The notes under the pieces were generated by a model, which saw only the letters and a program-made list of their open reading frames with translations, did no database searches and was not told the DNA's origin. The position numbers were made by a program, and so were the translations under genes. A DNA stretch of 60,614 bases from Marichromatium gracile (GTDB lineage: Bacteria > Pseudomonadota > Gammaproteobacteria > Chromatiales > Chromatiaceae): positions 1 through 60,614 of the forward strand of contig NZ_SMDC01000017.1 in assembly GCF_004343155.1 (NCBI RefSeq), written 5' to 3'. Of the stretch, positions 50,218-58,306 are shown piece after piece (the first letter of the stretch is position 1; each line of letters starts with the position of its first letter).

Positions 50218-51630
50218 ATGACTGACTACTTCCTGGCCGTCGGCTCGAGCGACGACACCCTGCGGACCCTGGAGGGGCCGACGTTCGATGTGGCGACGAC
50301 GCGGTTTGCCTCGGGTGGGGATGTCAATGCGGTGGCGTTTTCGCCGGATGGTCGGTATTTGGCGGTAGGGCATCACAGTTCTCCCTATCTCACCGTCATG
50401 CGTACAGCTGATTGGGCTGTTGTACAGGTGCCATCGATCTCTGGTAGGGGGAAGGGTGTCGCCTGGAGTCCGGACGGGGCCTACCTGGCCGTGGCGCACA
50501 TGTACTCACCGCACTTGACTGTGATCAGTGCGGTCGACTGGGAGGTGGCGGCCGCGCCAGCTGTTGCTGGCAATGCGATGGATTGTGCTTGGAGTCCGGA
50601 CGGGGCCTATCTGGCCGTGGCTCATCTCCAGGGCGATAACCTGACGGTCATCAATGCTGCTGATTGGTCTGTCGTGCCGGGTCCGTCGGCGCCAGGTTAT
50701 GGGCGCGGTGTCGCCTGGAGTCCGGACGGGGCCTACCTGGCCGTGGCGCATGATGGGTCGCCTAATATTCAAATCCTCCGTGCCGCCGACTGGCTTCCAA
50801 TATCTGGGGCGCTTGGATCTGTTGCCCCTGTAATGGATTGCGCCTGGAGTCCGGACGGGGCCTACCTGGCCGTGGCGCACAACAGTAATCCGCGCTTGAT
50901 TGTGCTCAGCGTGGCGGACTGGTCGACAGTATCGACTCCTTCTATACCGTACACGACGAACAGTGTCGCCTGGAGTCCGGATGGAGCCTATTTGGCCGCA
51001 GCGCACCTTGGCGCGCCATACTTGACGGTCATCAATGCTGCTGATTGGTCTGTCGTGCCGGGTACCGCGACAGTGGGCGCTCCGGGGACCGCGACAGCCT
51101 GGCTCCCCGACATCAACCGCCCGACCCGTCACGGCATCCTCTACGACCACGACGGCAACCCCCTGAGCCTCCCGGTGCAGCTGTTGCGCCGTCCGGCCTG
51201 GGCGCGCTCGCAGGTCGTCACCCCGGACCCGGTCTCGGGGGCGTTCACGGTGCGCGGCTTCGCCCCCGGCGACTACCACCTGCTGATCCCCGACACCCGC
51301 CCCGGGGCGACCGACGATCGCCTGCTGCGCATCACCCTCGACGAGGCCACCGGCGCGCTCGCGCCGCTGGCGGTCCACATGCCCTACGCCGGGGCGCTCG
51401 CCACGATCAACGGCAACGCCACCAAGGCCATCGGCGGCGCTGCCGTCGATGACGTGATCGTGCGCGCCTGGGGCAGCCACGGGCACGTCATCGACGTGGT
51501 GCCCGCGCCCAGCGGCGACTGGTCGGCCGAGGTGCCGCCGGGGACCTACGACATCACCTACCGCAGCGCCGGTTGTCAGCCGGTCTGTCACGGCCCCTAC
51601 ACCATCGCCGCGCCGGAGGAGCAGGGCTGA
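50218..51630 (+). CDS. WD40-like beta-propeller tail protein (candidate receptor-binding)
   Basis: Encodes 470 aa. Residues about 1-300 hold seven blades of about 42 aa with the recurring core AWSPDGAYLAVAH and N/R-AADW-V turns, then a C-terminal part with carboxypeptidase-regulatory-like beta domains (GILYDHDGNPLSLPVQLL, GAFTVRGFAPGDYHLLIPDT). The blade cores are nearly identical in DNA while the loops differ. Location in the tail-tip cluster suggests a host-binding protein; propellers of this kind are uncommon in phage tails. Confidence 0.75.
   Translation: MTDYFLAVGSSDDTLRTLEGPTFDVATTRFASGGDVNAVAFSPDGRYLAVGHHSSPYLTVMRTADWAVVQVPSISGRGKGVAWSPDGAYLAVAHMYSPHLTVISAVDWEVAAAPAVAGNAMDCAWSPDGAYLAVAHLQGDNLTVINAADWSVVPGPSAPGYGRGVAWSPDGAYLAVAHDGSPNIQILRAADWLPISGALGSVAPVMDCAWSPDGAYLAVAHNSNPRLIVLSVADWSTVSTPSIPYTTNSVAWSPDGAYLAAAHLGAPYLTVINAADWSVVPGTATVGAPGTATAWLPDINRPTRHGILYDHDGNPLSLPVQLLRRPAWARSQVVTPDPVSGAFTVRGFAPGDYHLLIPDTRPGATDDRLLRITLDEATGALAPLAVHMPYAGALATINGNATKAIGGAAVDDVIVRAWGSHGHVIDVVPAPSGDWSAEVPPGTYDITYRSAGCQPVCHGPYTIAAPEEQG
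50335..51135 (+). repeat. Seven tandem blade repeats of about 126 bp
   Basis: The core GCCTGGAGTCCGGACGGGGC and the following CTACCTGGCCGTGGCGCA start at 50335 (diverged), 50461, 50587, 50713, 50842, 50968 and 51097 (diverged). Spacing is 126,126,126,129,126,129 bp. Near-identical cores separated by variable loops favour recombination-driven variation. Confidence 0.85.
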
Positions 51631-52070
51631 TGAACCTCGGCACCCAGCACCAGGCCGCGCGCGAGGCCGCCGCCCGCCTGCCGGTGCTCGAGGCCGGGCT
51701 GGCCCTGCTCGCCGGCGGCGCGGTCGGGGCGCGGCTCGTGCTCTACGGTGCGCCGCTCCCCACCATCCCCGGCGAGACCCCGTCCGAGGCTACCGCCCTG
51801 GTCGAGATCCCGCTGGCGACGGGCATCGGCGCGGTCGACCCCGCGACCCACCAGCTCCGCCTCGACACCCCGCTCGAGGCACCGATCACCGGCGCCGACC
51901 CCGCGACCGGCACCGCCGCGGCCTGGGCGCGAATCTATGACGGCCACGGCGACTGGTGGGCCGACTGCACGGTGAGCGCCACCGGTGACGGCGGCGAGGT
52001 GCAACTCGACAGCCCGATGCTGTACCAGGGCGCGTCCGTGCGCGTCACCTCGGCGGTCTTCCAGGGCTGA
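51630..52070 (+). CDS. Hypothetical tail-region protein
   Basis: Encodes 146 aa, N-terminal helix (NLGTQHQAAREAAARLPVLE) and beta-rich rest (ATALVEIPLATGIGAVDPAT). Coupled to the propeller gene by TGATG. Likely a small tail fibre connector. Confidence 0.55.
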   Translation: MNLGTQHQAAREAAARLPVLEAGLALLAGGAVGARLVLYGAPLPTIPGETPSEATALVEIPLATGIGAVDPATHQLRLDTPLEAPITGADPATGTAAAWARIYDGHGDWWADCTVSATGDGGEVQLDSPMLYQGASVRVTSAVFQG

Positions 52071-52073
52071 GCC

Positions 52074-52958
52074 ATGAGTGCTCCGACGAGCGGCTACAAC
52101 GTGTCGAGCGGCCCCGTCCCGGGGATGAGGATCCCCAATCCGCTCCCGCTCGATGACGACGGCCATGCGCGCCCGTTTACGGTCGAGCACTGGTACCGCT
52201 TGCACGCACTGCCCAGTAACGCGGGCGTGCTGGGGACGCTCATTCCTGGCGAGCGGTTCGACTCGCTCGGCATCAACCTATATTTCCGCACCGCTGCCGG
52301 GGCCGGCCTACGGCTGGGGATCGGCGCCTCCGACATCCGCGTCGGCACACCAGTGATCGGCGCCTGGACCCATCTCGCCTGGGTGTACGACGGCGCGCTC
52401 GCCGAGATCTGGCAGGATGGCGTCCTGGTCGGCTCCGGGGCCGTGACCAACATGGATCTGCGCGCGGCGGCCCCCTTCTGGCACGCCCAGTACAACACCC
52501 TGGACTGGCCTCGGGCCGACTGCGAGATCGCCAGGCTACGCTTCTGGGAGCGGGCGCTGACCGGCCCCGAGATCACCACCGCGCGGCAGGCCGAGCATCT
52601 GCCGTTCGGCACCCCGGGGCTGCTCGCCGAGTATCGGCTCGACACCCGGCATCCGCTGGAGCCGCCCAGCGTCCACGCGGTCCCGGCCCAACTCCTCGGC
52701 AACACCGAGCAGACCGCGACGCGTGTCAGCGGCATCATCACCGATCAACAGGGCGCGCCCGCCGCGCGGACCGTGCGACTCTATCATCGGCAGAGCGGCA
52801 CGCTGCTCGCCGAGACACGATCGAGCGCCACCGACGGCGCCTACCTGCTCACCACCACCGTGCCGGGCGAGGTCGATCGTCTGGTGCTCTCCGACGACGA
52901 CGGCGGTCCGGCCGATCCGGTACTCCCCGATCTGGTCGATCGCCTGATCCCGGGGTGA
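52074..52958 (+). CDS. Tail fibre protein with LamG/concanavalin-like domain
   Basis: Encodes 294 aa. Residues about 30-185 have the jelly-roll pattern FTVEHWYRLHALPSNAGVLG, GAWTHLAWVYDGALAEIWQD and AEIARLRFWERALTG-like end (CEIARLRFWERALTGPEITT). A C-terminal carboxypeptidase-regulatory-like domain follows (VSGIITDQQGAPAARTVRLY). Likely binds host surface sugars. Confidence 0.7.
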   Translation: MSAPTSGYNVSSGPVPGMRIPNPLPLDDDGHARPFTVEHWYRLHALPSNAGVLGTLIPGERFDSLGINLYFRTAAGAGLRLGIGASDIRVGTPVIGAWTHLAWVYDGALAEIWQDGVLVGSGAVTNMDLRAAAPFWHAQYNTLDWPRADCEIARLRFWERALTGPEITTARQAEHLPFGTPGLLAEYRLDTRHPLEPPSVHAVPAQLLGNTEQTATRVSGIITDQQGAPAARTVRLYHRQSGTLLAETRSSATDGAYLLTTTVPGEVDRLVLSDDDGGPADPVLPDLVDRLIPG

Positions 52959-55159
52959 GCGACGTGCGCCTGCCGCCGGACGCCGCCGACGCCTCCTGGC
53001 AAGGGCGCGCGGCGCTGCCGCGTCTACCGGCGGATGCCGCCGACGGGGCATGGCGCGAGGAGGGCATCGGTTACGCGGCGCTGTACGCCGCGCTGCCCGC
53101 ACCGACGGCGGGGCTGACTTTGACGCTGACGGCGCGCATCTATCAGCGTGTCCGTCCTGGAGATCCCGCGCCGTCGCTCGATCGAGCCGTCGTGCTCGCC
53201 TGTGGCGCGCCGCCACCAGCACTGGTCGAGACAGCCCTGCAATCAGTCGTGGTGCTGGGGCGGTCCTATGGCTCGCCGCCTCTTGCCGCCACCGTGCTCG
53301 ACTCGATCTGCCGCCCGGTCATCGACCCGAGCGATGTCGAGGCCGTACTCCAGGCCGCGCTGCCCGCGCCGAGCGCCGGTCTGTCGCTCACCGCTGCGCT
53401 CCGGGCACGGGTCATCGAGGATGCGACCCTCGTCGCCGCCTTGCCCGCGCCGACGGCGGGGCTGACGCTCGGTGCCGCGCTCGTCGTCGAGCTGGATCTG
53501 GCCCTCCCTGCCGCCACCGGACCCAGCGCCGAGGCCCTGGCACGCGACCAGCGCACCACCGCTCGCGGTTGGCGGCTCATCGGCACCGAGATGCGCGCGA
53601 CCCGCCACGCGGCGGCGCTCGGCCACCGGCAGGCACAAGCGTACCCAGGACCGGCGCTCGGGCTACTTCACACCGAGACCCGACGGCTGCGCCGGGTCGC
53701 CCAGGTCCCGCATGCCGAGGCGCGCCCGATCCGCGCCGCGCGTACCGCGCCCCATGCCGAGACCCGGCGGCTGCGGCGCGCGACCCGGGCGGTGCACACC
53801 GAGGCCGTCCCGATCCAGGCCGCCGCCCGAGCGGGGCATCGCGATCGAGAGCGCACCCGCGACTGGCTGCGGCTCGATCAGCAGGACGCGCGCCCGATCA
53901 GCGTCCGCCTCGATGTCGGGCACCACGCCGCGTGGCGCGTCGAGACACCGCTCGGCACCCCACACACCGAGGCGATGTGGCCGCTCCCCGGGCGCTGGAC
54001 GCCGTGCTACATGCCAGCGGTACTGCTGCGCACCCGGACGCCCTGTGGCGCGACCCCGCCGCTCGGCACTGATGTCGAGCTACCCGGCTGCTGCGACTGG
54101 CGACCGCGCCCGCCCTGGGTGCCCGAGCCGCCGACCGCGACCCGCATCGTCCCCATCCGGAGGCTCTATATCGTGAGAAACACCGTCACCCTGACCCTGC
54201 TCGACGGCACCGAGATCCCCGCCGCGTCGCTGCGCCTCGCGCTCGAGGCCGACGCCTGGACGTGGAGCTGGTCGGCGCGGGTGCCGGGTGCAGCGCTCGC
54301 GCGGCTCCAGGCCGAGCCCGAGGCGCCCGCCGTCGAGCTGATCGCCACCGTCAACGCCCACCCGATCCGGCTGCGTCTCGACAGCATCGCCCGCTCGCGG
54401 AGCTTCGGCTCCAACTGGCTCGACCTCGGCGGGCGTGGCCGCGCCGCCGTGCTCGGCGCGCCAACCGCCGCGCCGCGCGCGCGCACCAACACCGAGTCGC
54501 GCAGCGCCCGCCAACTGCTCGACGCGGCGCTCACCGACAACGGCGTGCCGATCGGCTGGACGCTCGACTGGCAACTGGAGGACTGGACCGTCCCGGCCGG
54601 CGCCTGGAGCCACACCGGCACCTTCATCGAGGCCGCCGCGCGCATCGCCGAGGCCGGCGGCGGCTATGTCCAGGGCCACGACACCGAGCCGGTGCTGCGC
54701 CTGCTGCCCTGGTATCCGCGCCCGCCCTGGGCCTGGGCCGAGACCACCCCCGACATCGCGCTGCCCGAGGACGCCTGCCACACCGAGCGCATCGAGTGGA
54801 TCGCGCGCCCGGACTACGACGCGGTGTGGATCACCGGCGGCGAGGGCGGTCGGCGCGACCGCGTGCGCCGCGCCGGGCGCGCCGGCGACACCCAGGCCCC
54901 GACCTGCGTCGATGCGCTCGCCACCGATGTCGTCATGACCCGCCAGCGCGGCCTGCGCCTGCTCGCCGACACCGGCCGCCAGGCCCACATCACCCTGCGC
55001 GCCCCGGTCCACCCCGAGACCGGCATCATCCACCCCGGCCAGCTCATCCGCTACACCGAGGGCGGCACCACCCGCCTCGGGCTCTCGCGCGCGGTCGAAC
55101 TCGACTGCCGCCTGCCCGAGGTGTGGCAATCCATCCGCATCGAGAGCCACCCGACATGA
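52955..55159 (+). CDS. Large tail-tip/baseplate protein
   Basis: Encodes 734 aa from GTG overlapping the previous stop. The N-terminal 170 residues contain repeats of ALPAPTAGLTL; residues about 230-340 contain charged HTETRRLRR-type repeats (HAEARPIRAARTAPHAETRR). The C-terminal 330 residues (TVTLTLLDGTEIPAASLRLA, AARIAEAGGGYVQGHDTEPV, GLRLLADTGRQAHITLRA) look like a tail hub domain as in late tail proteins of other siphophages. Confidence 0.7.
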   Translation: MSDVRLPPDAADASWQGRAALPRLPADAADGAWREEGIGYAALYAALPAPTAGLTLTLTARIYQRVRPGDPAPSLDRAVVLACGAPPPALVETALQSVVVLGRSYGSPPLAATVLDSICRPVIDPSDVEAVLQAALPAPSAGLSLTAALRARVIEDATLVAALPAPTAGLTLGAALVVELDLALPAATGPSAEALARDQRTTARGWRLIGTEMRATRHAAALGHRQAQAYPGPALGLLHTETRRLRRVAQVPHAEARPIRAARTAPHAETRRLRRATRAVHTEAVPIQAAARAGHRDRERTRDWLRLDQQDARPISVRLDVGHHAAWRVETPLGTPHTEAMWPLPGRWTPCYMPAVLLRTRTPCGATPPLGTDVELPGCCDWRPRPPWVPEPPTATRIVPIRRLYIVRNTVTLTLLDGTEIPAASLRLALEADAWTWSWSARVPGAALARLQAEPEAPAVELIATVNAHPIRLRLDSIARSRSFGSNWLDLGGRGRAAVLGAPTAAPRARTNTESRSARQLLDAALTDNGVPIGWTLDWQLEDWTVPAGAWSHTGTFIEAAARIAEAGGGYVQGHDTEPVLRLLPWYPRPPWAWAETTPDIALPEDACHTERIEWIARPDYDAVWITGGEGGRRDRVRRAGRAGDTQAPTCVDALATDVVMTRQRGLRLLADTGRQAHITLRAPVHPETGIIHPGQLIRYTEGGTTRLGLSRAVELDCRLPEVWQSIRIESHPT

Positions 55160-55383
55160 ACACCTGGAACGCCTACCGCCGCCTGCTCCAGCTCCTCCCC
55201 GAGCCGCCCACCGACGTCGGCACCATCACCGCCACCAGCAGCGACGGCTGCACCGTCACCCTGCTCAGCGGCGAGCAGGCCCAGGTACGGGGAAGGGGGA
55301 GCATCGGCGATCCGGTCTACATCAAGGATGGGGTGATCCAGGGGCCGGCGCCGGTGTTGCAGACGGTGGAGATTGAGGTGTAG
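55156..55383 (+). CDS. Small tail protein, last gene of the late operon
   Basis: Encodes 75 aa (MNTWNAYRRLLQLLPEPPTD, then CTVTLLSGEQAQVRGRGSIG). ATG overlaps the stop of the large tail gene. A small beta domain; often such proteins follow the hub gene. Confidence 0.6.
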   Translation: MNTWNAYRRLLQLLPEPPTDVGTITATSSDGCTVTLLSGEQAQVRGRGSIGDPVYIKDGVIQGPAPVLQTVEIEV

Positions 55384-55620
55384 GGGAGGGTCGATCGCTC
55401 TCCGACTATCGACACAGCGACTCACACGGGACACCATCTCGGTCTCTGTCGAGGCGGCTCAAGCCGCTCGCGCGTTAGCGCTGGCCGGGCGGCGTAAAGG
55501 TGTGCCGGAAAATGTGCGGGCGCGAGACAGGAGAGGGTACCGCAGAGGCAGGGCTGGACAGGAAATGGCGCAGCGCGAGCGCGTAACCTGTTGAAATTTA
55601 AAGTTATGACGATCGCAGTT
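55384..55620. other. Phage attR-proximal arm, no gene seen
   Basis: 237 bp from the last tail gene to the core. Only short doubtful frames. Holds the candidate integrase arm site at 55500-55517; otherwise no clear signals. Confidence 0.5.
55500..55517 (+). repeat. Candidate integrase arm-type site, right copy
   Basis: GTGTGCCGGAAAATGTGC, 17 of 18 bases identical to 15246-15263 and in the same orientation. Confidence 0.45.
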
Positions 55621-55673
55621 CTGATTTGTAATCAGTAGGTCGTCGGTTCGAATCCGTCCGCCAGCTCCATTAA
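55621..55673. other. attR: displaced 3' part of tRNA-Thr
   Basis: 53 bases identical to attL. It carries the 3' half of tRNA-Thr only; upstream sequence cannot form the D-arm or acceptor 5' strand, so it is not a second tRNA. Confidence 0.97.
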
Positions 55674-55761
55674 TTTCAGTGTCTTATGATCTTTTCGCGG
55701 TATCTCGCGTAAGGGTTGTCGTTGGGGTTCCCCTGTTTTTTCCTCCCCCAAGGGGTTGGTC

Positions 55762-56574
55762 TCATGCGACCGCTTGGTCGCGGCGCTGGCTCGCCTCCCA
55801 CTGTTGCATGAACTCGACGGGGGACCGATAGCTGAGTGTCGAGTGCAGTCGCTTGCGATTGCAGAAGACCTCGATGTACTCGAAGGCCGTGACGCGCATT
55901 GCCTGGCGGGTCGGAAAGCGCTCGCCGAAGACGCGCTCGCGCTTGAAGCTGTTGAACCAGCTCTCGGTCGGGGCGTTGTCCCAGCAGTTGCCGCGCCGGC
56001 TCATCGAGCAACGCATGGCGTAGCGACGCAGGCGTTGCTGGAAGGCGTGGCTGGCGTACTGGCTACCCCGGTCGGAGTGGTGCAGCAGCCCCGGTGGCGG
56101 CCGGCGCCGGGCATAGGCCATGCCGAGGGCACTGATGACCAGCTCGGCATCCATGCGTGCGCGCATCGACCAGCCGACGACCTCGCGGTTGAACAGGTCG
56201 AGGACGACGGCCAGATAGAGCCAGCCCTCATCGGTCCAGAGATCGGTGATATCGGCGCTCCATACCTGATTCGGGGCGCTGGGCCGGAAGTCCCGGGCGA
56301 GCAGATTCTCGGCGACGGGAAGACGGTGGCTCGAGTCGGTCGTGACGCGATAGCGACGCCGATGACGGCCGCGCAGGCCGTGCTCGCGCATCAGCCGCTC
56401 CACGCGCGCCTTGCTTGCGCTCAGGCCGCGGGCGCGCAGCGCTCGCACCATCCGTGGACTGCCGTAGGCGCCACCGCTCTCGGCGTGGATGGCCTGCAGC
56501 AGCAGCGTCAGCTGCGCGTCACTCAGCCCCTGGCGCTGGCCGCCGCGATGCGCATCGATCCAGGCGGACTTCAC
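55762..56574 (-). CDS. IS3-family transposase OrfB (DDE)
   Basis: Encodes 270 aa. HTH_21 part: ESGGAYGSPRMVRALRARGL. DDE catalytic core: VWSADITDLWTDEGWLYLAV, HHSDRGSQYAS and CWDNAPTESWFNSFKRE (D, D, E). It overlaps orfA by four bases; the fused transposase would form by -1 frameshifting in this family. Confidence 0.95.
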   Translation of the reverse strand: MKSAWIDAHRGGQRQGLSDAQLTLLLQAIHAESGGAYGSPRMVRALRARGLSASKARVERLMREHGLRGRHRRRYRVTTDSSHRLPVAENLLARDFRPSAPNQVWSADITDLWTDEGWLYLAVVLDLFNREVVGWSMRARMDAELVISALGMAYARRRPPPGLLHHSDRGSQYASHAFQQRLRRYAMRCSMSRRGNCWDNAPTESWFNSFKRERVFGERFPTRQAMRVTAFEYIEVFCNRKRLHSTLSYRSPVEFMQQWEASQRRDQAVA

Positions 56575-56864
56575 AGCGCATCCTTCGCGAAGTACGCCGT
56601 CGCTTTTCGCAGGATCGTGTTCTCCTCGCGAATCTCGGCAACCTCGGCGCGCAACCGCGATAGCTCCATCTCCTCGGGCGTCACCGCCTTGCCCGCGCTC
56701 GACTCCAGCTTCCCCGCCTCGCTGCGCCGCACCCAGTTGCGCACCGTCTGCTCCACCAGGCCCATCTCGCGCGCCACCGAGGCGATACTGCGCCCCGACT
56801 GCACCCGCTTGACCGCCTGCTCCTTGAACTCCAGCGTGTATACCCGCTTCGGGATCTTCTGCAT
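56571..56864 (-). CDS. IS3-family transposase OrfA (HTH)
   Basis: Encodes 97 aa. MQKIPKRVYTLEFKEQAVKR and SIASVAREMGLVEQTVRNWV form the HTH; a leucine zipper follows (ELSRLRAEVAEIREENTILR). Partner of OrfB. Confidence 0.93.
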   Translation of the reverse strand: MQKIPKRVYTLEFKEQAVKRVQSGRSIASVAREMGLVEQTVRNWVRRSEAGKLESSAGKAVTPEEMELSRLRAEVAEIREENTILRKATAYFAKDAL

Positions 56865-56932
56865 CGTGCTCTCTAAGCGTTGATCGTCAGTCTACTTCAA
56901 TCCTTGGGGGACGAAATTCGGGGGGAACCTCA

Positions 56933-57044
56933 CCCGGGCTATGGACTGTTGCGCGGGCTGTGGCTTCGTGAATCAAAAGCTCAAGCACCTAGCGGGCTCG
57001 GAACAAGGGATAGCTTCGGCGGAGAATATGATCAAACGGGATGT
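56933..57044 (+). repeat. Left inverted repeat of the radical-SAM cassette
   Basis: About 112 bp, starting CCCGGGCTATGGACTGTTGC exactly at the IS3 end, matching the complement of 59529-59641: five mismatches in the first 75 bp, about 85% overall with one 1-nt gap. It contains a short frame beginning MDCCAGCGFVNQKLKHLAGS. From 57045 to 57148 the DNA is AT-rich without a gene. Confidence 0.8.
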
Positions 57045-57148
57045 GTCTCTTTATTCGTCAACGTCGCACTGAGCGAATAATCTCATTCTTTCATTTTTTC
57101 GGAGACGAGATATTCTTTTTAATTGTAATTTTCGGATATTAAATTGGA

Positions 57149-58306
57149 TTAATGTATATGCTTTTGCGCCAGATTCCAATCTTTCCATAAATTGTCAGTT
57201 ATTGATCTTTCGTTTAAATGCCACCATTGATGCCCCATTATGTTTTTCGCAATTAATGGAAGGCATTTAGCGATTCGGTCTGGCAGTGTATCAGGAGTGT
57301 TTAGCTTCATTTCCTTATGCCACCGAATATACTCGGGAAAACTCAAAAGTGGCTGAAAGATCGTGCCATCTGCACTTTGGTTGAATTTGGACAGTGCGGA
57401 GAGAAGCGATCTAGGGGAGGCATGCTCGTCGATCGGAGAAATCAGTTGTGGGTGGCCCGGATGCTCTTTTGTCAAAATCCAAGACAGCTTGATGCGAGGC
57501 CAATACCGCGGTTCCACGCGTATCAGAATCTCCATGACCGTCCACAATGACGGTGGCCGGTAGAGTCCACGTTGATAAAGCCAGTCGCAAAGCGTGCCGC
57601 GTTTTACATGGCACGGAAGCAATACTACGGAGTCCGCGCCCGCATCTAATGCCGTGCGCGTAGAATCGATCGCATCCTCAATCCATTCCATCGTCGTCAG
57701 GAAAGGGGCGCCAACAAATAGGTTGGCATAGACCTCGGCACCTGCCGCTCGCGCGACGTCTATAGCTCGGTGAACATGCCTCGTCAGAAAATTCTTGTGT
57801 AGACACCAGTTCCGAACAAAGTCATTCATGGTCTCAATGCCGAGTTCGAGACCGAAGATCTTTCCTTCGAGAAGATCGACACATTCTTTGACGTCAGCGA
57901 ATCGCACGCACAGCGGATGGCTTTCCGAAATGATGATCTGCGTCGGCGTCCGCGCTAACAGGCGATATATTTGGCGGCGCACATCAACGGGAACGTCGCG
58001 CGGATCCAGCACGTCGAAGGAACTAACCCATAACCTGCTGGGCAGCCTTTCGAATGAGGCCAGCGCAAGAGCAACTGCGCCTACCATCTGATCGTCAGTG
58101 GGCGGAAGTGGTACCCCATAATTGCACATGCTACATGTTCCAATCACGCTCCAAGAGCATCCGTGCGAAGGGAACCAGATCTCGCCGAAGTCGTCGTCGA
58201 TAAGTTGATACCAAGCAGCTGGAGGAACAAACGGGACGTTATCCTGGCGAATCCTGCGATTGACCGAATGAAAGAAGCTGGCCACAGCCTCCCGTCCGCT
58301 TGTCAT
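57149..58306 (-). CDS. Radical SAM protein, RaSEA-like (second gene)
   Basis: Encodes 385 aa. The 4Fe-4S site is GCSWSVIGTCSMCNYG (C-x7-C-x2-C). RaSEA-type marks follow: FGLELGIETMNDFVRNWCLH, ANLFVGAPFLTTMEWIEDAI, LLPCHVKRGTLCDWLYQRGL and YRPPSLWTVMEIL. It lacks the C-terminal second cysteine group of its neighbour. It starts four bases inside the first gene (ATGA), so the two are co-translated. GC is clearly lower than the chromosome. Confidence 0.82.
   Translation of the reverse strand: MTSGREAVASFFHSVNRRIRQDNVPFVPPAAWYQLIDDDFGEIWFPSHGCSWSVIGTCSMCNYGVPLPPTDDQMVGAVALALASFERLPSRLWVSSFDVLDPRDVPVDVRRQIYRLLARTPTQIIISESHPLCVRFADVKECVDLLEGKIFGLELGIETMNDFVRNWCLHKNFLTRHVHRAIDVARAAGAEVYANLFVGAPFLTTMEWIEDAIDSTRTALDAGADSVVLLPCHVKRGTLCDWLYQRGLYRPPSLWTVMEILIRVEPRYWPRIKLSWILTKEHPGHPQLISPIDEHASPRSLLSALSKFNQSADGTIFQPLLSFPEYIRWHKEMKLNTPDTLPDRIAKCLPLIAKNIMGHQWWHLNERSITDNLWKDWNLAQKHIH

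Larger units (their letters stand above)
15151..55673. mobile_element. Complete-looking temperate prophage, about 40.5 kb
   Basis: Bounded by 53-bp perfect direct repeats (attL 15151-15203, attR 55621-55673) at the 3' end of tRNA-Thr. It holds integrase/excisionase, recombination, CI/Cro control, replication, lysis, terminase, Mu-like head, non-contractile tail and tail-tip genes. No tail sheath gene is seen, so a siphovirus-like particle is likely. All core modules look open, so it may be inducible. Confidence 0.95.
55723..56932 (-). mobile_element. IS3-family insertion sequence
   Basis: About 1.21 kb with imperfect terminal inverted repeats: left TGGGGTTCCCCTG, right (complement) TGAGGTTCCCCCC, followed on both ends by TCCCCCAAGG. 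Contains orfA and orfB on the minus strand. No matching target duplication is seen, so flanking DNA has probably been rearranged. Confidence 0.85.

Noticed and set aside
50335-51135. Regular repeats read as a CRISPR array or diversity-generating retroelement
   Set aside because: Repeats lie in frame in a propeller-coding gene, are 126 bp apart, and no Cas or reverse transcriptase gene is present.
54080-55150. Minus-strand long open frames over the tail-tip genes
   Set aside because: No ribosome site or domain pattern; antisense to clearly coding late genes.
15213-55383. Transposable Mu-type phage
   Set aside because: Despite Mu-like head genes there is no MuA/MuB; a tyrosine integrase, tRNA att site and terminase are present.
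55621-55696. Second tRNA-Thr at attR
   Set aside because: Only the 3' half matches; no D-arm or 5' acceptor strand is present.
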